Source: Mycolicibacterium sp. ND9-15
GTDB taxonomy: Bacteria; Actinomycetota; Actinomycetes; Mycobacteriales; Mycobacteriaceae
Assembly: GCF_035918395.1 (NCBI RefSeq)
Contig: NZ_CP142362.1
Span: forward strand, 4,501,501 to 4,565,500
Length of the DNA: 64,000 nt
Direction of reading: 5' to 3'
The stretch's first letter is position 1; the number at the start of each line of letters is the position of its first letter. Shown here piece by piece: positions 8,605 through 16,511 of this stretch. The translations under genes and the position numbers were made by a program. Under the pieces are notes generated by a model. That model ran no database searches and was not told the origin of the DNA. It saw nothing but the letters and a program-made list of their open reading frames with translations.

Positions 8605-8933
8605 TGGTTGTCGTGGGGGCGGCGGATGGTGGCGCGGATGGGTCGCAGGTCGCCGATGCCGGGTCCGCTGTCGTTGACCGCGGGCGCCTCACGGACTTGT
8701 TCGGCGACGAGCTCGAGCAGGTCGTTGGGCGTGCACGACAAGATGTCGCAGAGGGCGGCGAGCAGGTCGAGATTGATGCGCTGCGGGGGCTTGGTCGCGA
8801 TCCGGTGCACCATCTGTCGGGAGATCTCCACGCCACGCTCGTGCAGCGGTGCGACAAGGTCGGTGGTGGCGAACATTCCGTTCTGGGCCATCAGCTGACG
8901 CAGGTTCCACCGCAGCACGGTCCTAGTGCTCAT
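8601..8933 (-). CDS. XRE-family HTH regulator of the recombinase cassette
   Basis: 110 residues from the ATG at 8933. The N-terminal WNLRQLMAQNGMFATTDLVA followed by PLHERGVEISRQMVHRIATK is a Cro/C1-type helix-turn-helix, then INLDLLAALCDILSCTPNDL, the family's closing helices. It overlaps the stop of the recombinase gene upstream and the start of the zinc-finger integrase-like gene downstream, so all three would be translated from one mRNA. Probable repressor or excisionase-like regulator of the cassette. Confidence 0.85.
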   Translation of the reverse strand: MSTRTVLRWNLRQLMAQNGMFATTDLVAPLHERGVEISRQMVHRIATKPPQRINLDLLAALCDILSCTPNDLLELVAEQVREAPAVNDSGPGIGDLRPIRATIRRPHDNQ

Positions 8934-9087
8934 CTCCGCCTTCACCTGTCGTCGTGGATGATCCGTAGACGCGGCGCAGCGCCGCCTGCAGTGTTTTGGT
9001 CTTGAAGTCGTCGGACACCGAGGTATAGATCGCGGTGGTCGAGGCATACGAGTGCCCCACCTGTTGCTGCATTATCTTGAGCTCCGG
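8923..9087 (-). pseudogene. 3' part of a split tyrosine recombinase gene
   Basis: This frame encodes the catalytic C-terminal box ELKIMQQQVGHSYASTTAIY followed by TSVSDDFKTKTLQAALRRVYG, i.e. the last part of a tyrosine recombinase including the nucleophile Tyr. Its N-terminal part lies about 4 kb away at 13080-14052, where the reading stops making sense after FGYPE. Joining the two at the shared heptamer GCTCCGG (plus strand) restores FGYPE-LKIMQQQVGH. The gene was cut by insertion of the Tn554-like element. The frame upstream of 9087 is element sequence. Confidence 0.8.
9081..9087. repeat. left 7-bp core repeat of Tn554-like element 1
   Basis: GCTCCGG here is repeated at 13080-13086. In the reconstructed recombinase gene the heptamer occurs once (codons for Pro-Glu and the next base), so the two copies most likely mark the crossover core of the insertion. 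Confidence 0.6.
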
Positions 9088-9167
9088 GCTCACCCGACGC
9101 TCTGACCAGTGGTTTCTTTTCGACGACGGTGTTGTTGACGCTGTTGGTGAGTGCATCGTCATGCCTT

Positions 9168-9605
9168 TCAGCAGGGGCCGATTGTTACCGGGTTGGAATG
9201 GTTTCTCCGGGGTCTCGGGGTGTTTCTGGTGGCGGCCCGCAGCTGGCCGAGCGCTTCGGCGAGCTGACGGCGCAGACCCTCGTTCTCCTCGGCGAGTTTG
9301 CGGTTGCGTTCGTGCGCGGCTTCCAGGCGCTTGAGCAGGGAGGCGTCGGAGCTGCGTTGCCGAGCCGGGACCGGTGTCGAAGGCGCGCGGCGGCCGGCGT
9401 CGCGGAGGCGTTCGATCTCCGCGCGGACGTCCGGCTGGGCGTAGAGCCAGGACCGCGAGACGTTCGCGGCGGTGGCCACGGACTCGAAGGTGATGGTGGC
9501 GCCGTTGTTGTCGAGCGTCTTCAACGCCTGGATCGCTTTGGCCCGGGTAAGTTCACGACGGTTCTTCGCGGCGGCGACGATGTGACGACTGTTGTCAGCT
9601 CGCAT
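9168..9605 (-). CDS. TnpC-like DUF6262 protein of Tn554-like element 1
   Basis: 145 residues. I prefer the ATG at 9605 because AAAGGA lies 9 bases upstream; it overlaps the 3' end of the large recombinase. N-terminal part carries an HTH-like ATITFESVATAANVSRSWLY; the C-terminal half is a coiled coil (LLKRLEAAHERNRKLAEENE followed by GLRRQLAEALGQLRA). In Tn554, TnpC is not a recombinase but helps control the orientation and efficiency of transposition; the same role is inferred here. Same position and architecture as the protein at 50162-50605. Confidence 0.8.
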   Translation of the reverse strand: MRADNSRHIVAAAKNRRELTRAKAIQALKTLDNNGATITFESVATAANVSRSWLYAQPDVRAEIERLRDAGRRAPSTPVPARQRSSDASLLKRLEAAHERNRKLAEENEGLRRQLAEALGQLRAATRNTPRPRRNHSNPVTIGPC

Positions 9606-11844
9606 CGGCAGATTCCTTTGTGCCATCGTCGTTTTCGAGCGAGGTGATGATGGTGTCGAGGTTGTCGAGGACCTGTTGGTTCATCTCGACCAGGCGCTGT
9701 TGGCCCCGGGCCTCGGCGGCAGAGATGATCTGCAGTACTTGCTGACGGTGCTGGTGGTGTTGTGGCAGGAACTCCGCGGTCGTGACGAACATCGGGCACG
9801 TTAAACACGAATTGGCATGCGGGCAGCTCTTTTGCACCGGCAGTCCGCAGTAGCCGTTGGGTAGGGCCTGGGTGACACGGCCGAGCCGCTGCTTGGCCCA
9901 ATTCGCTTCGGCCAGTGGACCGTTCGGGTCTATGGTGATGGTCTCGCCCTTGGTGTTGACTTTGCGGGCGTCCTCCCAGTGGCGGCGGACGGTGCGATCG
10001 TGCAGCCGAGCGTAGTGAGCGGTCATATCACCGCTGGAGTGGTCGAGCAAGACCCGCACCACTTCCTGCGGGACGTCACGGTTGATGAGCCTGGTCGCGA
10101 AAGTGTGACGCCATTGGTGGGGAGTGAGATGCACGGGTCTGCCGTGCTCGTCGCGAACTTCGCAGCGTTCCAACCAGTCTCGCAGTTGCCCGCGGTAGGA
10201 GTGCGTGGTCAGTGGTTTGCGCCCGTCGGGGTTCATCCTCGGCGCCGGGAACAGCCACGGGCTGCCCTCGGTCCAGCGTCGCAGGATCCGTTGCTGCTGA
10301 ACGGCGATGGCCTGTTCGACTTCCTCGTCGATCGGGACCAGGGCTTCGCGTTTCATCTTGCGGTTGGTGTAGTGCAGGTAGGGCGCGCCGTCACCGTCAC
10401 GGACGACACAGTCGAATCCGATCGCGCAGGCGTCCCCGAGGCGAAGCCCGCAGCGCACGAGAATGAGCGTGAGCAGGCGGCTTTCGGGATGGTTCCAGCG
10501 ATCGAGGTTGGCCGGCTGTTCGACCTGGGCCATGATGTGCTCGGCCAGCCCGCGGGGTAGCCGCTTGTCGGGCTTGGGAAAGTCGTCGGGGTAGAACACC
10601 GCGGCTGTTGGCAGGGCCGGATCCCATTCGTGGCGGCGGATCGCGTCGAGGAACGCGCTGAGTGACCCGATGTCGCGGCTGCGGGAGTGCTGTGCACGGG
10701 GATCGGTGGCCAGGTCGGCGAGATAGCGTTCCAGTAGCGGCCGGGTGATGCCGGCCAAGCCTGTGACCTCGGCTGCCGAGGTGGTCAGGAACCCGGCGAG
10801 CCGGGTGATGGCCTGGACGTCGATGTAGGTCTGGTTGTGGCTGCGGCCGACGCTGAGCCGCCAGCGGGCGAACCGTTTCGCCAGGAGCCGTAGCCAGGGC
10901 TGGCCGATGTCGACGAATCGCAGCCGCTTGTTGCCTTCCATGCCGACGCGCCGCAATTCCCAGACGTCCCTGGGGAACTCGGCCTCCCAGCCGGTGCCGA
11001 CATGCAGGTCCTCGGCGCAGCGGTGGGCGTAGCGCAGGAACGCCAGCTGCCCGTTCTGACCGTGTTGGGCCTTGTGCCGGGCGTCGAAGAACTCGCTCCA
11101 CCGTTCGAGCGGCCAGTCCAGCAGCGACACCACATCGCTCGCGGCGACCAGCGCGATCACCGGCCGCGCAACCGCGGACGGGGTCTTGATCTGGCGTTCG
11201 TCGTGACGGCATTGCAGCGCATACTGCATCTCCAGCTTGATCTGGCGGCGGTCACCGAAGGCGCGGAAGTCGAAACGGTCGTCACCGTAGGACTCACACA
11301 GCACGATGAAATCGGCGAGCGTGGGTCGGCCCACGGCCTCCCAACGTGACCGGTGGTTGACGCAGAACTGCGACCGTCCCTGCGTCCAGAGCGTGCAATA
11401 CGACAGTGCGCAGACCGGGTGATCAGGATCGTGCTCCGGGGCAGCGGTGGCCAGCCAGGAGTTCTTGTCCGGCTGTCCGGCTCGTTCCCAAATCCCGTGG
11501 TGGCGAACGCATAAGCCGCGCCGGGTGCCGCCGAAACGACAGCCGGACACGGCGCAGACCGTCAGTTCCTTGCGGCCGAGCCCGACCGGCGACGCAGTCG
11601 CGGCGAAGACCTCGATGTCGGGGCGGCCCTGGTCTTTCCAGGTGTAGTAGTGGCCCTTGCAGAGGCCGCGGGTGCGGGGCTGGCGAACACAGCCGGGCAC
11701 CCGGCAGCCGGACGCGTCGAACACCAGCGCGCCGCGCACGGGGACAACGATGTCGGCGCGGAACTCCGGCCGCACCACCGCCATCAACTTGCCGAGCAAT
11801 CCTGGTGCTGCCCCAAAGGTCTCGGTAACCTCGACTGCGGTCAC
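9595..11844 (-). CDS. TnpB-like large tyrosine recombinase with zinc fingers
   Basis: 749 residues from the GTG at 11844, which overlaps the upstream stop (GTGA). N-terminus has three repeats of C-x4-C...C-x3-H type (CRVPGC...CKGHYYTW, CAVSGC...CVRHHGIW, CALSYC...CVNHRSRW), probably zinc-binding DNA contacts. The catalytic domain shows CGLRLGDAC (Arg), HQWRHTFATRL (H-x-x-R), LLDHSSGDMTAHYARLHD (His/Tyr). A final CxxC region (CPHANSCLTCPMFV) and an amphipathic helix follow, as in Tn554 TnpB-type proteins. Works together with the smaller recombinase next to it. Confidence 0.88.
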   Translation of the reverse strand: MTAVEVTETFGAAPGLLGKLMAVVRPEFRADIVVPVRGALVFDASGCRVPGCVRQPRTRGLCKGHYYTWKDQGRPDIEVFAATASPVGLGRKELTVCAVSGCRFGGTRRGLCVRHHGIWERAGQPDKNSWLATAAPEHDPDHPVCALSYCTLWTQGRSQFCVNHRSRWEAVGRPTLADFIVLCESYGDDRFDFRAFGDRRQIKLEMQYALQCRHDERQIKTPSAVARPVIALVAASDVVSLLDWPLERWSEFFDARHKAQHGQNGQLAFLRYAHRCAEDLHVGTGWEAEFPRDVWELRRVGMEGNKRLRFVDIGQPWLRLLAKRFARWRLSVGRSHNQTYIDVQAITRLAGFLTTSAAEVTGLAGITRPLLERYLADLATDPRAQHSRSRDIGSLSAFLDAIRRHEWDPALPTAAVFYPDDFPKPDKRLPRGLAEHIMAQVEQPANLDRWNHPESRLLTLILVRCGLRLGDACAIGFDCVVRDGDGAPYLHYTNRKMKREALVPIDEEVEQAIAVQQQRILRRWTEGSPWLFPAPRMNPDGRKPLTTHSYRGQLRDWLERCEVRDEHGRPVHLTPHQWRHTFATRLINRDVPQEVVRVLLDHSSGDMTAHYARLHDRTVRRHWEDARKVNTKGETITIDPNGPLAEANWAKQRLGRVTQALPNGYCGLPVQKSCPHANSCLTCPMFVTTAEFLPQHHQHRQQVLQIISAAEARGQQRLVEMNQQVLDNLDTIITSLENDDGTKESADAS

Positions 11845-12947
11845 CACCGCACCTCCCGCCCCGTCAGGATGCCGGCCTCCGCCAGCGTTCGGCGTGCGTC
11901 CTCGACCGACAGGTGACCGTAAATATCCAGGGTCGTGGCCAGCGAGGAATGCCCTAAAAGGCTGCTCACGACCTCGATTGGGGTCTTGTTTCGCAACAGC
12001 CGGGTGGCGTAGGCGTGGCGGCACCAGTGCGGATCGAAATCGAACCCGAGCGTCTTGCGTAACCGCAGCACCAGGTCGTAGACCGCGGCGTAGGTCCACG
12101 GATGCCCGAATGCCCCGCCCCAAAGGTTGACGAAGATGTAGTCCGAATCCAGGTCTCCGTATTCGGCATGCAGATAGTCCCCGTAGAGCCGGACCAACTC
12201 GGCACTGATAGGGACAGTGCGTTGCTGCGGCGATTTCGCGCGGGCCCGGTTGTCGTTGATCCGGCGGGTGACGGTCAGCTCCCGTTCGGCCACCGCCAGA
12301 TCCTCGTGCCGCAAGCCGAGGGCTTCACCGATCCGAATGCCGCTGTCCCACAACAGCGCCCACAAGAAGCGATCCCGCAGCCGTGTGCAGGAATCCAGAA
12401 TGGCCTGCATCTGGGTGGCCGTGATCAAGGTCGGCCGCTTGCGGGCAGCAGCGAGCTTGATCGTGCGCCGCCGCTCGGGCTTGCCGCCGCTGAGGTGGTA
12501 GAGGAACGGCTTCCACCCCGACCGGCGCCGCCGGGCCGGCTGCAACTCGGTGACCAGATCTCCCAGATCGACACCGTGACGGGCATGGAAGGTATACAGA
12601 CCACCGACAGCGGAGAGCTTTCGGTTGACCGTCACCGCCGAGCAATGATGGTCCGCCGACGGCAGCATCGACACCCCGCCCGCGCGGCCGGCGGGCGGCA
12701 GCCGCAACCACGAGACGAACTCGCCGAGGTCCTCCAGCCGCACCTCACGCCAGTCCAGGCCGCGGATATCGAGGTAGACGAACCAGTCCTTCAGATCGTG
12801 GGCGTAAGCCTTGATCGTGTTCGGGGACCGCTCGATATCGGTCATGTAGGCCAGGTAGCGCTCGATCGGCTCCACCGGCCCGCCGTCGCCGAGGACGGTC
12901 CAGGATTCAAGCGACGAGCCGGGCGTCAGCACCCGCTGTACGAGCAT
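11841..12947 (-). CDS. TnpA-like tyrosine recombinase
   Basis: 368 residues from the ATG at 12947, which has GGAGG four bases upstream. SAM-like N-terminal domain (IERYLAYMTDIERSPNTIKA), then catalytic domain with SGIRIGEALGL (Arg), HWCRHAYATRLL (H-x-x-R) and LLGHSSLATTLDIYGHL (His and nucleophile Tyr). All key residues are present, so it is likely active. The first of three overlapping genes of Tn554-like element 1. The related first gene of element 2 is at 52767-53948. Confidence 0.9.
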   Translation of the reverse strand: MLVQRVLTPGSSLESWTVLGDGGPVEPIERYLAYMTDIERSPNTIKAYAHDLKDWFVYLDIRGLDWREVRLEDLGEFVSWLRLPPAGRAGGVSMLPSADHHCSAVTVNRKLSAVGGLYTFHARHGVDLGDLVTELQPARRRRSGWKPFLYHLSGGKPERRRTIKLAAARKRPTLITATQMQAILDSCTRLRDRFLWALLWDSGIRIGEALGLRHEDLAVAERELTVTRRINDNRARAKSPQQRTVPISAELVRLYGDYLHAEYGDLDSDYIFVNLWGGAFGHPWTYAAVYDLVLRLRKTLGFDFDPHWCRHAYATRLLRNKTPIEVVSSLLGHSSLATTLDIYGHLSVEDARRTLAEAGILTGREVRW

Positions 12948-14052
12948 CGAACCTCCGAAGAATCTGCGTGATGGACGGCAGAAGATAACCACCTCCACCA
13001 CACGGATTCACCCCCTTCTTCGATGCGTGGTGCACGTCGCGGACACCCTTCCAGGGGCTGTAGATAGCGGTGACGAACCGCTCCGGATAACCGAACTCGA
13101 TCAGATGGGTGACATAGGAGTGCCGCAGGCAGTGCAAGGTGAGCTCGGCAGGCAGTCCCGCTTGCACCCGTGCGACGGCGAATCGCCTATCCATGGTCTT
13201 GGTCGCCACGCGCCGTCGACGCTCGGTCAGCCAGAGCTCTTGACGGTTCCCGGGGCTGAGGAGTGGGCGGCCGTGGTCGACCCATTGGCGCAGTCCGTCG
13301 ATCACCCAGTCGAACTCCGGAACGGCGAGCACGGTGCGACGCCTGGGAGAGCTGCCGCGACGTGATTTGGCGTAGCGAACGTGGACGGCGCCGAACGTGC
13401 CCCAGGCCGGCATCCGCGAGTTCGGACGCAGGTCGGCGAGATCGAGATAGCACAGCTCGCGGCGGCGTAAACCGAAGGCGTAGGCCGTCTTGATCATCTG
13501 TGCGTCGCGCAGCGCCGCGAACGCGCCTTTGTTCCTGGACCGAGCGAGAACATCGACGCGATCATCGAGGAAATCGAACAATGTTTCCAGTTCGTCGTAG
13601 GTGAACGGGCGACGCGCGGGCTTGCCCTCGTAGTCGACCAGATGCGCGGCGGTGTTGTAGTCGTGACAGACCTGCGATGGGATCCGTCCGAACCTGTTCT
13701 CGCATTGCGCGATCCAACCGTAGCGGCTATCGAGTAGGTAGTCGCAGAACATCCGCAACGACATGTGATAGCCGCGAATGGTCGACGGTGCTTTGCGTTC
13801 CGGGCCCGACATCAAAGCGGCCGTGAAGTCTTCGACATCGCCGGCAGTCCAGTCCCACGGAGGCGCCCCGGCGAACTCTGCGAACCGCCGCACCAACGCC
13901 AGCCGCGGCTCGATCGTGGCCTCAGCAGCGAGTAGCCGAGACGCCTGTTGACGACCCCACCCAGACAGCATCGCTTCGAAGACTGCGCTGGCCTCGTCCA
14001 GGTGAACCACGCCCGAGGCAAGAACCAAGTGCGCCGACCCCGGAACGCTCAC
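12907..14052 (-). pseudogene. 5' part of the split tyrosine recombinase gene
   Basis: The frame from a GTG at 14052 (GGAGG six bases upstream) encodes a tyrosine recombinase through GLRRRELCYLDLADLR (Arg) and HCLRHSYVTHLIEFGYPE (H-x-x-R). After codon Glu at about 13080 the sequence changes to element DNA and the frame ends at 12907 without the His-Tyr block. That block is at 8923-9087. The protein as encoded now lacks the catalytic tyrosine. Before insertion the gene led the cassette recombinase-XRE-zinc-finger protein. Confidence 0.8.
13080..13086. repeat. right 7-bp core repeat of Tn554-like element 1
   Basis: GCTCCGG, identical to 9081-9087. It marks the other junction between the split recombinase gene and the inserted element. 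Confidence 0.6.
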
Positions 14053-14082
14053 AAGAGAACCTCCATCTATCGTCAACTTAGA

Positions 14083-14097
14083 GTTGTCAATGACAAC
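14083..14097. repeat. 15-bp palindrome upstream of the recombinase cassette
   Basis: GTTGTCA-A-TGACAAC, perfect 7-bp arms, 31 bases upstream of the GTG start of the split recombinase gene. Its position suits an operator for the XRE regulator of the cassette, or an attachment-type site at the cassette end. No second copy was found at the far end near 7138. Confidence 0.5.
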
Positions 14098-14447
14098 CGC
14101 AAGTTACCACACCTGCGAGCGAAATCCGTCTACCAGGAGGAACACGAAAGTGGTTCAATGAAGCGCATCCGGCGCTGGTCCCATGCGCCAGATATACGCG
14201 TCAACTTCAGGTTGATTCGCGACCTTCTTCTCCTGAGTGCAAGAGGTGTGTGGTCTGTCGTTGGGCTACGAAAGGGGGTCGTGGGACAGGTAGCTGGGGA
14301 GCTGTGCGCGGTGGTGAGAGGAGTGGGCAGCGGTGGGGTGTGGGCAGAGACGGTGGTGCGGCAGGAGCGGCGGCGAAAAAATTGGTGAACGACGAATGTG
14401 GCTGTGGTGGTGGCCGGATCGGCTCGCAGGCCTCTAGGGTCCCGACC
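14098..14447. other. intergenic, no supported gene
   Basis: About 350 bases between the recombinase cassette and the small HTH protein. It is G-rich on the plus strand near 14270-14390. Open frames exist but none has a start signal or family resemblance. Confidence 0.35.
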
Positions 14448-14819
14448 ATGACAACACCACGGATATCGAAGCTTGAGGCCCGCAAGCGCGCCCATGAAGC
14501 GTCTCGCCGGGCCAACGAGGCCCGCGCCGCGAAGGAGAAGGCGAACATCGACGATGCCGCGGAGATTCTCGTCGCTGTCGGCAAGATCGCCGAAATCGAA
14601 ACCTGGAAGAAGGAGCGCCTGGCCCAGCTGCGCCAGCAGCTCGACGTCGAAGTCGCCAAGAAGGTGGTTGCGCAGCGCGCCAGGGGCGGCGCGGCGGTCG
14701 TGCGTATGCAGAGCCGTGGCGAGACGCTGACGACGATCGCCGCGCGCACCGATCTGGGGATCGGAATAGTTCGTACCATGCTGCGGCACGGACCGCGGAC
14801 TGAAGCCCACGGCCAGTGA
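14448..14819 (+). CDS. small coiled-coil protein with C-terminal HTH
   Basis: 123 residues from the ATG at 14448. The N-terminal two thirds is a charged Ala/Lys/Glu-rich coiled coil (ARKRAHEASRRANEARAAKE and onward). The C-terminal part, MQSRGETLTTIAARTDLGIG then IVRTMLRHG, reads as a helix-turn-helix. No family assigned. Small HTH proteins of this type are common in mycobacterial phages, plasmids and islands, so it may be a mobile-element regulator. The frame is open further upstream but that part is Gly/Arg-rich and unlikely to be translated. Confidence 0.55.
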   Translation: MTTPRISKLEARKRAHEASRRANEARAAKEKANIDDAAEILVAVGKIAEIETWKKERLAQLRQQLDVEVAKKVVAQRARGGAAVVRMQSRGETLTTIAARTDLGIGIVRTMLRHGPRTEAHGQ

Positions 14820-15240
14820 CGATTCGCATGCACTAGGTGCGGGTGGCGTGGCCGGTGGACCGATGGGAGTTGTTGACCCTTACATCAGTGAGCCGCCGGC
14901 CGACGCCGCGTCGGCGTGATGTGCGGCGGGCGTTGAGGCGTGGTCGTCGGCGTGCGGAATCAGTGGCGCCGGGCGGCGTTGGTCGGCGCGTGCGTGCGGT
15001 GTCATGCCAGCCCGCCGCTACGCAGGTCGGGGACGTGGGCGCACGAGCCGGTTCAGCATCGTGCGGTGCAAGCGCTCGACCGGCGCGCCCGCAACGCGTC
15101 TGGCCAGCTCTACTCAGCGTGCCCGGTGTGGCGGCGGTTGCAGGACCACACAGGACCTTGGGAGTGCGTTCACAACGCCGGTGGGAGCTCGCCGCGCTGA
15201 GCGCTCTGAATGTCAGTTCTGACGGCTAGGTTCAACGGCT
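14820..15240. other. intergenic, no supported gene
   Basis: About 420 bases. One frame near 14960-15160 reads ALVGACVRCHASPP ... CPVWRRLQDHTG, which could be debris of a zinc-binding protein, but no start, stop or family fits. I do not call a gene. Confidence 0.3.
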
Positions 15241-15744
15241 ATGAGAAGCGCGGAGCTGTTGATCGTTGATCGGCGTGCGCACGCTGCGGAAATCGCCCGC
15301 TTTCACAGCCACGTCGACTGCGGGCCAACGGCTTCGGACTGCAACATCTGGGCCGGCGCGATCGGCGCCGATGACTACGGCCGTTTCTACCTCACCCGCG
15401 AGGAAGCGGGTTTGTCCGTTCGCCCGCACCGCTACGCGTTGGCAATCGTGTCCGGTGTGGTGGCCGCCGGGGTGCTCGGGCTACACGAGTGCCACAACCC
15501 GGTGTGCGTCAAGTTCGCGGCGCCGACAGATCCCCACCCGCACGTCGTTTCGGGCTCGCAGGGCGACAACATGGACTGCATGGCGCGGATGCGCCGCGGC
15601 GGCGGCCGATACGCGGTGCGACGCTTCGACAGTCGGGGCCTGCGGCGCGAACGGTCGGTCGCGTTGCGCGAAGCGATGCGCCACGGCTGGGACGACGCTG
15701 CGGTCCAGGCGGCGCCGCTGGTTAACCAGCCCACCCTGTGGTGA
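15241..15744 (+). CDS. HNH endonuclease-like protein
   Basis: 167 residues. A zinc/HNH-type core is visible: C-x-IWAGAIGADDYGRFYL, RPHRYALAIVSG, then LHECHNPVCVKF and HVVSGSQGDNMDCMARMRRG, the arrangement (H-x-C-HN-x2-C ... GT/SQxDNM) of small phage-type HNH homing endonucleases. DNA cleavage is inferred from the motif. It is near recombinase genes and gene debris, in keeping with a selfish or phage-derived origin. No clear Shine-Dalgarno sequence was found before the ATG, so the start is uncertain. Confidence 0.65.
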   Translation: MRSAELLIVDRRAHAAEIARFHSHVDCGPTASDCNIWAGAIGADDYGRFYLTREEAGLSVRPHRYALAIVSGVVAAGVLGLHECHNPVCVKFAAPTDPHPHVVSGSQGDNMDCMARMRRGGGRYAVRRFDSRGLRRERSVALREAMRHGWDDAAVQAAPLVNQPTLW

Positions 15745-16329
15745 GATCCGCCAGTGCCCGTCAAATTTCCTGAGCATGTGGCCGGATGTGCGAGCTGGGC
15801 GGTGTGGGGCACGGTGTCGCAGCGGCGAGCTGGAGGCGCTGAGAAGGCGTGCGGCAGTGGCGGTTGCGCGCGGGCGCTTAGCCACGCCGCAGGAGCACCG
15901 CGTCGCGCGACGGAAGCACAGTTCTGGCGTCGAACCACACAGGCACCGCAGACACGCCGGCTGTGCGGGCCCAGCAGATGCGGTGCTGACCGATCGTTTC
16001 GCGGTGTCCATGACCGCTGATGTAGACGCGCAGCGGGTCGCTGTAGCTCAGGAGCTTGCAACAGTGTCGCGAAAAACGTGATCGACGATTATCCGGCTGG
16101 GATCGGAGGACCAGAAGGACGCGTTTCACGGGCAGTCTTCATGGAAAACGAATGTCATCCATGAAGGTGAGCGAATTACCGTGCGTTTCGCACTGAACTC
16201 TATGTACGTACATAAGCAGTAGGGCGAATCGGATCCCGTGCTGCTTTCGGCCGATGCGCTTTGTGTGCGCGCTGTTGGTTGCGGTGTGCAGCGTGGGTCA
16301 ACGTCGCAGCGGGGTGCGAGTAAGCCCGT
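15745..16329. other. non-coding region with two inverted repeats
   Basis: No gene is supported. Two dyads lie here: CTTCATGG (16137-16144) with CCATGAAG (16159-16166), and the palindrome TATGTACGTACATA (16201-16214). The second belongs to the TAC/GTA-rich class seen upstream of several metal/envelope genes. On the minus strand near 15900-16060 a frame reads QHRICWARTAGVSAVPVWFD, possibly debris of a ParB-like domain; this is weak. Confidence 0.4.
16201..16214. promoter_or_regulatory. TAC/GTA palindrome
   Basis: TATGTACGTACATA, perfect 14-bp palindrome. It resembles the dyads at 33066-33090 and 36916-36939. The only gene-like sequence nearby is a remnant (16330-16500), so the original target gene may be lost. 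Confidence 0.4.
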
Positions 16330-16500
16330 TCATGGGGCGTCGAAGGTGTAGAGTGTTTCGCAGGTGGTTCCACTGTCGGTCGAGCGGCGGATGCCCTTCT
16401 CGGTCGCAACGAACACCAGGCCTCGCCCCGCTGCCTCCACAGCACGCGGGTGCTCAGCCAGACAGATCGCGCCGCGCTTGCCACGTCGCCCCGAATCTTG
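16330..16500 (-). pseudogene. C-terminal remnant of a sialidase-like repeat protein
   Basis: The minus frame ending at 16330 reads HPRAVEAAGRGLVFVATEKG then IRRSTDSGTTCETLY, typical of BNR/sialidase-like beta-propeller blades (x-S-x-D-x-G-x-T-W). A related family of actinobacterial lipoproteins (F510_1955-type, from memory) lies near copper genes. The fragment abuts the Ldt lipoprotein gene and has no start, so it is a remnant. An N-terminal remnant of what may be the same family is at 58329-58580. Confidence 0.5.
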
Positions 16501-16511
16501 GCTGGCCGTCC

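Larger units (their letters stand above)
9088..13079 (-). mobile_element. Tn554-like element 1 (about 4.0 kb)
   Basis: A three-gene unit of overlapping minus-strand genes: a tyrosine recombinase (11841-12947), a larger one with zinc fingers (9595-11844) and a small DUF6262/TnpC-like protein (9168-9605). This order and the size classes match the tnpA-tnpB-tnpC set of Tn554. It interrupts another recombinase gene at a 7-bp core, with no obvious long inverted ends. No cargo gene is carried. A second element with the same gene order and length is at 50117-54069. Confidence 0.75.

Noticed and set aside
14837..15229. 130-codon plus-strand open frame
   Set aside because: Arg/Pro/Ala-rich composition typical of an out-of-frame GC-rich stretch; no start signal.
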